Shown here in pieces: positions 15,807 through 19,383 of a DNA stretch of 19,383 nt; within the stretch, counting starts at the first letter, position 1; each line of letters starts with the position of its first letter. Under the pieces are notes generated by a model. That model did not search any database and was not told where the DNA came from. It saw only the letters and a list, made by a program, of their open reading frames with translations. Location of the stretch: positions 1 to 19,383 of the forward strand of contig DATGIN010000148.1 in assembly GCA_035295705.1 (NCBI GenBank), written 5' to 3'. Position numbers and translations under genes: made by a program. The stretch is from Poindextera sp035295705 (GTDB lineage: Bacteria > Pseudomonadota > Alphaproteobacteria > Caulobacterales > Caulobacteraceae).

Positions 15807-16038
15807 CGCGGCTGGGCGACGCCTCGTCCCCCCGACGAAGGATTTCGAGAAACTCTTGCGGCACTGGCTCGTTCACCACTTCGTCGAACAGCTGCCGCAG
15901 CTTCACGCCGATCGCCTGCTGGCGCAGCCGCGCTTCGTCGATTGTGCGTCTGGGCGCCGACCCGTCCGCGGACTTGCGACCGCCGCCGCTGCCGCCGCTG
16001 CGCTCCAATCTAAGCCCCCCTTCTCTCTCAGGCATCAT
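15796..16038 (-). CDS. nepR: Anti-sigma factor NepR
   Basis: NepR holds EcfG inactive in unstressed cells and is captured by the sigma-like domain of phosphorylated PhyR under stress. The core is present: RLRQQAIGVKLRQLFDEVVNEPVPQEFLEILRRGD, with the GxxLRxxxDxVxxEPVP motif that forms the two helices contacting EcfG and PhyR. The length is about 80 residues, normal for the family. I chose the first of two adjacent ATGs (16038; 16035 is equally possible) because the EcfG promoter at 16069-16093 would start transcription near 16062. The longer open frame upstream would begin before the promoter. No clear ribosome-binding site is visible. The stop overlaps the ecfG start by 11 bp. Confidence 0.92.
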   Translation of the reverse strand: MMPEREGGLRLERSGGSGGGRKSADGSAPRRTIDEARLRQQAIGVKLRQLFDEVVNEPVPQEFLEILRRGDEASPSRDEE

Positions 16039-16068
16039 TATACGAGAACCGAACCCCCGGGCAGAGCC

Positions 16069-16093
16069 AACGCGCGAAACGCGCTTGGGTTCC
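16069..16093 (-). promoter_or_regulatory. Sigma-EcfG promoter of nepR-ecfG
   Basis: On the minus strand, GGAAC (plus-strand 16089-16093), a 16-base spacer and CGTT (16069-16072) match the EcfG consensus exactly. The expected start of transcription lies about 25 nt before the nepR ATG. It means EcfG drives its own operon. Confidence 0.88.
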
Positions 16094-16112
16094 AGCAAAC
16101 GAGCTTCGCCAG

Positions 16113-16137
16113 GGAACCGACGGCCAAGCCTTGCGTT
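16113..16137 (+). promoter_or_regulatory. Sigma-EcfG promoter of phyR
   Basis: GGAAC (16113-16117), 16 bases, CGTT (16134-16137): an exact consensus match pointing toward phyR. It sits back to back with the nepR-ecfG promoter, 19 bp between their -35 boxes. The expected leader is about 77 nt. Confidence 0.88.
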
Positions 16138-16166
16138 TCCGAGGTCTTGCATCGGCCTCGCTGGCG

Positions 16167-16183
16167 CCATCATCGTGTGATGG
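16167..16183 (+). promoter_or_regulatory. Hairpin in the phyR leader
   Basis: CCATCA-TCGTG-TGATGG is a perfect 6-bp stem with a 5-nt loop in the predicted phyR 5' leader, 38 nt before the ATG. GGCGCC occurs on both sides (16164-16169 and 16191-16196). It may affect mRNA stability or translation; no function is shown. Confidence 0.4.
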
Positions 16184-16221
16184 GCTGTTTGGCGCCTCAC
16201 CTCGATGAAGGGGGAGTTTTC

Positions 16222-17016
16222 ATGAGTCTGCTGGCACGCTTGGCTCCGCACCTGCCGTACGTCCGCCGCTACGCGCGCGCCCTTACCGGCGATCAAGGCG
16301 TCGGCGACGCATACGTTCGGGCCGCGCTGGAAGCGCTGGCGGCCGGCGAGCGCTCACTCGACCCCGGCAAGAGCCCGCGCGTGGCGCTCTATCACGTATT
16401 CCACGCGATCTGGTCCTCGACCGGGGCTCAGCTGGAAGACCTGTCGAGCGAGCCGGCGGGGGCGGGGCCCTCGGCCCGGCTCCTGAAGATCGCCCCGCGT
16501 TCCAGGCAGGCTTTTTTGTTGACGGCGCTCGAGGGCTTCACGCCCAACGAAGCGGCGCAGATCCTGGACGCCGACTTCGCCGAGGTCGAGCAGTTGATCG
16601 CGACCGCGCAGGCGGAAATCGACGCCGAGCTCGCCACCGACGTCCTGATCATCGAAGACGAGCCGGTGATCGCGACCGACATCCAGGCGCTGGCCAGCGA
16701 GCTCGGCCATCATGTCATCGACATCGCCGCGACCCACGCCGAGGCCATCGAGGCGGTCGCCCGCCACCGCCCGGGCCTGGTGCTCGCCGACATCCAGCTC
16801 GCCGACGGCTCCTCGGGGGTCGACGCGGCGCGGGAGATCCTGGACCGGTTCGATGTCCCGGTGATCTTCATCACTGCGTTTCCGGAGCGGCTGCTCACCG
16901 GCGAGCGCCCGGAGCCGACCTTCCTCATCACCAAGCCCTTCCAGCCGGAGACGGTGAAGGCGGCGATCGGGCAGGCGCTGTTCTTCCACCCGGCTCGCGA
17001 CGCCCAAGCGGCATAG
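16222..17016 (+). CDS. phyR: General stress response regulator PhyR
   Basis: PhyR is the anti-anti-sigma factor of the general stress response. The protein has 264 residues. An N-terminal EcfG-like domain (about 1-135) has LAPHLPYVRRYARALTGDQ and RSRQAFLLTALEGFTPNEAAQILDADFAEVE; it mimics sigma regions 2 and 4 but does not bind DNA. The C-terminal receiver has DVLIIEDEPVIATD (Glu145, Asp146), phosphoacceptor Asp190 (LVLADIQLADGSSGVDAA), Thr218 (FITAFPERLL) and Lys238 (ITKPF). FITAFPERLLTG matches the FATGUY-type receivers of this pathway. Phosphorylation exposes the sigma-like domain to NepR and frees EcfG. ATG 16222 has GGGGAG 6 nt upstream. The gene is divergent from nepR-ecfG, under its own EcfG promoter. 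Confidence 0.96.
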   Translation: MSLLARLAPHLPYVRRYARALTGDQGVGDAYVRAALEALAAGERSLDPGKSPRVALYHVFHAIWSSTGAQLEDLSSEPAGAGPSARLLKIAPRSRQAFLLTALEGFTPNEAAQILDADFAEVEQLIATAQAEIDAELATDVLIIEDEPVIATDIQALASELGHHVIDIAATHAEAIEAVARHRPGLVLADIQLADGSSGVDAAREILDRFDVPVIFITAFPERLLTGERPEPTFLITKPFQPETVKAAIGQALFFHPARDAQAA

Positions 17017-17044
17017 CGCCCCACCCCAGCTCCGCCGTCGGCCC

Positions 17045-17070
17045 GGAACGGGCTTGCGGCAGCGCACGTT
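17045..17070 (+). promoter_or_regulatory. Sigma-EcfG promoter for the DUF1328 gene (palindromic)
   Basis: GGAAC (17045-17049), 17 bases, CGTT (17067-17070): an exact consensus match about 57 bp before the DUF1328 ATG. The site reads GGAACG...CGTTCC, so the minus strand also has GGAAC-N17-CGTT. Transcription could therefore run in both directions, the second one antisense to the end of phyR. Confidence 0.8.
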
Positions 17071-17127
17071 CCGTCCTGCTGAAGCGGTCGCGGTCGTCGC
17101 GGCCCATAGCATGACTGGAGGCCGCCG

Positions 17128-17301
17128 ATGCTCGGCTGGGCTTTGACCTTTTTCATTCTGGCGATCGTCGCCGCCCTGCTGGGCTTCGTGGCGCTCGCGG
17201 GCGTTGCGGCGGAGATCGCCAAGATCCTCTTCATCGTCTTCCTGGTGCTTTTGATCGCCAGCTTTGTCATGCGGGCGTTGCGCGGCCGCTCCGTGGTCTA
17301 G
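17128..17301 (+). CDS. DUF1328 (YtjA-like) small membrane protein
   Basis: A 57-residue membrane protein. The translation begins MLGWALTFFILAIVAALLGF; it continues VALAGVAAEIAKILFIVFLV and ends RALRGRSVV. This is the DUF1328 pattern: two TM helices, AEIAKILFxxFL in the second, and a basic tail. GGAGG (17117-17121) sits 6 nt before the ATG. Members are small inner-membrane proteins, often stress-induced, of unknown function. The gene is too short for most length cut-offs. It lies 111 bp after phyR and has its own EcfG promoter, which makes it a likely member of the stress regulon. Confidence 0.9.
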   Translation: MLGWALTFFILAIVAALLGFVALAGVAAEIAKILFIVFLVLLIASFVMRALRGRSVV

Positions 17302-17307
17302 GGCGGC

Positions 17308-17346
17308 GGGCGCGTGGCGAGATGTTGCAAAAAATCGCCCGCGCCC
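17308..17346 (+). terminator. Stem-loop after the DUF1328 gene without U-tract
   Basis: GGGCGCG-T-GGCGA (17308-17320) pairs with TCGCC-CGCGCCC (17335-17346): 12 bp with one unpaired T and a 14-nt A-rich loop. It starts 7 bp after the stop codon and ends one base before the next -35 box. With no T-run it is a weak intrinsic terminator at best; a 3'-end protecting hairpin is as likely. Confidence 0.4.
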
Positions 17347-17347
17347 T

Positions 17348-17372
17348 GGAACCAGCCGCGAGAACGGGCGTT
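17348..17372 (+). promoter_or_regulatory. Sigma-EcfG promoter of the small RNA
   Basis: GGAAC (17348-17352), 16 bases, CGTT (17369-17372): an exact consensus match. No protein gene starts within 200 bp downstream, and an intrinsic terminator ends at 17501, so the promoter is best explained by a non-coding transcript. Confidence 0.85.
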
Positions 17373-17378
17373 TTCGGG

Positions 17379-17501
17379 CTTGCGGAGGCGGCGACGCCCC
17401 CCCGACTTGAGGCTGGTGAGAGCCAGCCTGCCGTCTCCGCACCCCTTTTCTCGATGATGCGAACCTGGGCGGCTTTCCTTTGAACGGAAGCCGCCCTTTT
17501 T
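17379..17501 (+). ncRNA. gsrN: Stress-induced small RNA, probable GsrN type
   Basis: About 123 nt between an exact EcfG promoter (start estimated 7 nt after CGTT) and a strong terminator. TGCGGAG (17381-17387) pairs with CTCCGCA (17435-17441) and closes a junction. Inside it are GCG-GCGA-CGC (17388-17397, a GNRA loop) and AGGCTGG-TGAGAG-CCAGCCT (17410-17429, perfect 7-bp stem). A run of seven C (17397-17403) next to the first hairpin would be exposed. A pyrimidine-rich single strand and the terminator hairpin follow. GsrN of Caulobacter is a sigma-T-dependent sRNA that uses a C-rich loop in its 5' half to bind G-rich mRNA such as the katG leader. The promoter, C-tract, size and stress-locus position agree; the name rests on these, not on a sequence comparison. 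No open frame with a ribosome-binding site is seen inside. Confidence 0.72.
17467..17501 (+). terminator. Strong intrinsic terminator of the small RNA
   Basis: GGGCGGCTTTCC (17467-17478), loop TTTGAAC, GGAAGCCGCCC (17486-17496), then TTTTT (17497-17501). The stem is 11 bp with one bulged T and is followed by a clean T-run. It works only in the plus direction, because no T-run follows on the minus strand. Confidence 0.9.
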
Positions 17502-17519
17502 CGCGGCCGGCGGCGGCTC

Positions 17520-17544
17520 GGAACCGCTGACGCTGAAGTCCGTT
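17520..17544 (+). promoter_or_regulatory. Sigma-EcfG promoter of the small single-TM protein gene
   Basis: GGAAC (17520-17524), 16 bases, CGTT (17541-17544): an exact consensus match. The -10 is 32 bp before the ATG at 17577, the expected distance for a short leader with the AGGAGG ribosome-binding site. Confidence 0.87.
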
Positions 17545-17576
17545 TCGTTCCCGACAAGCGGCGCAAGGAGGGTCAG

Positions 17577-17873
17577 ATGGCCTTTTGGAGCCTGACCAAA
17601 CAACAACCGGATACGCAGCCGGCCGATCCGGCCGCGACGATGGACTCGGCCACGTTGAAAGCCGAGCTCGGCCACGCGTTCGATCGCGGCCGCCTGCACG
17701 AGCGGACGCGGCGGACGGGCCGAAGCCTGATCGCGGTCGCGCTCGTCATCCTGGCCGCCGTGGGCGTCATGTTCCTGGGCTTGGGCGCGCGCGACGGCTC
17801 ATTCAAAGCCGCGGGCGCCGACGTCGATCAGACGGTCGCCCAAGCGATGGCGTCCGTCGGCCAGACCGGCTGA
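17577..17873 (+). CDS. Small single-TM protein of the general stress regulon (unknown)
   Basis: I do not recognise this 98-residue protein. A polar N-terminal half (1-48) with a basic stretch RLHERTRRTGR is followed by one TM helix (about 50-69, LIAVALVILAAVGVMFLGLG). A short Ala/Asp-rich tail follows (ADVDQTVAQAMASVGQTG). The basic flank suggests that the N-terminus stays in the cytoplasm and the tail reaches the periplasm. ATG 17577 has AGGAGG about 5 nt upstream, an excellent site. An exact EcfG promoter lies 32 bp upstream, so it should be switched on by EcfG. Its stop is 10 bp from the convergent CHAP gene stop. Confidence 0.85.
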   Translation: MAFWSLTKQQPDTQPADPAATMDSATLKAELGHAFDRGRLHERTRRTGRSLIAVALVILAAVGVMFLGLGARDGSFKAAGADVDQTVAQAMASVGQTG

Positions 17874-17883
17874 GCGGCGGTCC

Positions 17884-18540
17884 TTACCGGGCGTCCGAGG
17901 CTGTCGCAGCCTGCAGCAGGGCGCTGATCCGGTCGGTCGAATCGGTGGCTTGGCTAAGCGCCCGGGCCGGCGTCGCAGGCGCGGCAGGCACCGCCGCCGT
18001 CAGCTGGTTGATCGCCGTTTGCGCGACGGTGCGGACCGCCGTTTCAGCCGCGTTCGCGGCGGCCGACTGCGTCTGCTGATAGATGAACCCATAGGTCGGG
18101 TAGACCGTCTTGCCGAGGTCGCGAATCGGGTCGTACCAGACCTTGACCTGGCTCCAGTCGCCGGAAGGCGAGACGTCGACGACGGTGACGTCCCGCTCCA
18201 CCTGGCCGCGATGACCGTCGATGATCGACCAATTCGCCTGCGTGACCTGGATGACCCGGTCCGTCAGCACCTGACTGACGACCGCGACGTGGCCCTTGTT
18301 CATCGGGCCGTTCGGCTTGAACACCAGAACCGCGCCGGTCTTGGGCGCAAAGCCTTGCGCATACTTGCCGGCCGCCTGCTTCCACCAGGTCCAAGCGTCG
18401 CCGAAGATCTGGATTCCGGAGATCATGCGGGCGAACGGAACGCACTGCCAGTAGTCGCCGGCCTGGGCCTGTCCCGCGCTAGCCGCGATCACAAACGCTG
18501 TCGCAAGCGAGCCGAAAACGGCCCTCATACGGCTACGCAT
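17884..18540 (-). CDS. Exported CHAP-domain protein (predicted amidase/endopeptidase)
   Basis: A 218-residue protein with a Sec signal peptide (hydrophobic FGSLATAFVIAASAG, cleavage after AQA near residue 27). The CHAP domain has the catalytic Cys33 (YWQCVPFARMISGI), His84 (NKGHVAVVSQVL) and Asn103 (TQANWS) as likely third residue. The region GDAWTWWKQAAGKYAQGFAPKTGAVLVF is typical. CHAP enzymes cut peptidoglycan peptides or glutathionyl-polyamine bonds; this alphaproteobacterial type is probably periplasmic and acts on the cell wall, but its substrate is not proven. After residue 155 there is an Ala/Thr-rich tail of about 60 residues with low complexity. ATG 18540 has GGGGAG 10 nt upstream; an ATG four codons later (18528) is an alternative. 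Confidence 0.88.
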   Translation of the reverse strand: MRSRMRAVFGSLATAFVIAASAGQAQAGDYWQCVPFARMISGIQIFGDAWTWWKQAAGKYAQGFAPKTGAVLVFKPNGPMNKGHVAVVSQVLTDRVIQVTQANWSIIDGHRGQVERDVTVVDVSPSGDWSQVKVWYDPIRDLGKTVYPTYGFIYQQTQSAAANAAETAVRTVAQTAINQLTAAVPAAPATPARALSQATDSTDRISALLQAATASDAR

Positions 18541-18839
18541 GCGTTGGGTTCTCCCCGCCCCGCTACTGACCTTTGGATAACCATCCCGGCCAAATATGAA
18601 AAGATAAATAATTTCCGTGCGTGCCGTTTAGGCAACGCTTGTTAATGCTTTCTGCGGGGTTATCGCCGCCGCCGCATTCAAAACCGCCGCCGGCCGCTCG
18701 GCCAAGTGACATGACGCCGCGGCAGGACCGGGAGCCTGCTCGCCCGGCGCGCAGGTCAGTGTCGCGGCCGCCGCCACGCGGCGCCAAACGCAGCCAAAAT
18801 GCGGCGCTTGGCCGCAACCGGGCTCCGTGGCGGCCGGCG
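18541..18839. other. 299-bp intergenic region between the CHAP gene and thpR
   Basis: No gene is supported here. The part next to the CHAP gene is unusually AT-rich (18592-18614) for this genome and holds the candidate promoter below. The rest (18660-18839) is GC-rich with small imperfect repeats, for example GCCAA (18783-18787) and TTGGC (18808-18812), and no clear terminator for thpR. Confidence 0.6.
18606..18635 (-). promoter_or_regulatory. Candidate promoter of the CHAP gene in an AT-rich island
   Basis: On the minus strand, TTGCCT (plus-strand 18630-18635), 18 bases, TTATTT (18606-18611) resembles a housekeeping promoter and lies 66 bp from the ATG. A TTAAC half site of the CtrA type lies just upstream (GTTAA on the plus strand at 18641-18645). 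The match is modest. Confidence 0.3.
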
Positions 18840-19382
18840 CTACCCGCCTCGCAGGGGATAGGAGCGTTCGAGGCGATAGCTCGTGCCTTCGCCGCCCGGC
18901 CAGCTCGAGTACAGGCCGAAAGCCTCGGCGCGGAACGCCGGGGACCGGAGCAGCGCGTTCGCCTGCATCCAGGAGGCGACCCGCGCCGCCTCCCCGCGCC
19001 TGAGGTAGGCGAGCGTGAGGTGCGGCCGCCACGCCCGTCGCTCGGGGGTTAGACCGGCCTGTCGCGCCGCGCGCTCGCATCGCCGCGCGAGCTGGGCAAG
19101 GTTGGCGTCGGCTTCGACGCCCGCCCAGACCGCGTGCACGTCACCGGCTTCGTCGAACGCACCGACGCCGGCGAGCGCCAGGATGAGCGGCGCGCCGGCG
19201 ACCCGTTCGAGCTCGAGGTCGAGGTCCTCGGCGACCCGTTCGCTGACCTCGCCGAAGAACCTGAGGGTGATGTGGAGACTCTCGAGCGGGCGCCAGCGCG
19301 CGCCGGGCAGCCCGTGCTGGCGCTGGGCGAGCATTTGACCGACCTCGGGGGGAATCGATAGCGCGGCGAAGAGGCGGATCAT
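18840..19382 (-). CDS. thpR: RNA 2',3'-cyclic phosphodiesterase ThpR (2'-5' RNA ligase family)
   Basis: ThpR opens 2',3'-cyclic phosphates at RNA ends and can join 2'-5' halves of tRNA in vitro. The protein has 180 residues with the two HxTx motifs of the 2H phosphoesterases: LHITLRFFG (His37, Thr39) and RPHLTLAYL (His121, Thr123). MIRLFAALSIP is the usual N-terminus, and RAEAFGLYSSWPGGEGTSYRLERSYPL the usual end. The gene is complete; the ATG ends one base before the window edge, so its ribosome-binding site is not visible. Confidence 0.94.
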   Translation of the reverse strand: MIRLFAALSIPPEVGQMLAQRQHGLPGARWRPLESLHITLRFFGEVSERVAEDLDLELERVAGAPLILALAGVGAFDEAGDVHAVWAGVEADANLAQLARRCERAARQAGLTPERRAWRPHLTLAYLRRGEAARVASWMQANALLRSPAFRAEAFGLYSSWPGGEGTSYRLERSYPLRGG

Positions 19383-19383
19383 G

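Noticed and set aside
15646..16221. Upstream extension of the phyR frame
   Set aside because: It runs antisense to ecfG and nepR and across the EcfG promoters. ATG 16222 has an optimal ribosome-binding site and gives the normal PhyR length.
16039..16296. Longer NepR start (166 codons)
   Set aside because: It would begin upstream of the nepR promoter and overlap phyR. The extension has no NepR-like sequence.

Overview
The window comes from a GC-rich alphaproteobacterium, almost certainly of the Caulobacteraceae (Caulobacter/Phenylobacterium type). The reasons are the ChpT phosphotransferase, the gene order chpT - receiver - cheR - phyK - ecfG - nepR - phyR, the HAD-IIA/MaoC/RibF row, and promoters of the alphaproteobacterial EcfG type (GGAAC-N16/17-CGTT). 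It is ordinary chromosome. I see no insertion sequence, prophage, CRISPR array, rRNA or tRNA.

Region 1 (1-5077), proteostasis and acyl-CoA metabolism. The 5' part of rph (RNase PH, minus strand) diverges from hrcA-grpE, the heat-shock repressor and the DnaK nucleotide exchange factor. Two minus-strand genes follow: a small ribbon-helix-helix-like protein and a dienelactone hydrolase with a Tat-like leader. Diverging from these are an acyl-CoA dehydrogenase of the ACAD10/11 type and an overlapping PNPOx-fold protein. A perfect inverted repeat just before the dehydrogenase looks like a TetR-family operator.

Region 2 (5153-11075), metabolism and transport. It holds an unknown exported protein, a HAD-IIA hydrolase, a MaoC hydratase, bifunctional RibF (FMN/FAD synthesis), a convergent MHS-type transporter with a 115-residue periplasmic insertion, a small two-TM protein, and CysQ.

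Region 3 (11151-13111), cell-cycle phosphorelay. ChpT relays phosphate from CckA to CtrA and CpdR. It is followed by an orphan CheY-like receiver that overlaps a CheR methyltransferase.

Region 4 (13130-17873), the general stress response (GSR). PhyK (sensor kinase), EcfG (sigma factor), NepR (anti-sigma) and PhyR (anti-anti-sigma response regulator) form the complete partner-switching core. Around them are exact sigma-EcfG promoters: one for nepR-ecfG, one for phyR, one for a DUF1328 small membrane protein, one for an unknown small membrane protein, and one with no protein gene behind it. That last promoter leads into a folded stretch of about 123 nt with a C7 tract and a strong intrinsic terminator, a stress-induced small RNA most likely of the GsrN type. 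A 45-residue entericidin-like lipoprotein gene, missed by length-limited gene finding, lies between cheR and phyK with a near-consensus sigma-EcfG promoter inside the end of phyK.

Region 5 (17884-19383). An exported CHAP-domain amidase/peptidase and ThpR (RNA 2',3'-cyclic phosphodiesterase) lie on the minus strand, separated by 299 bp with no gene.
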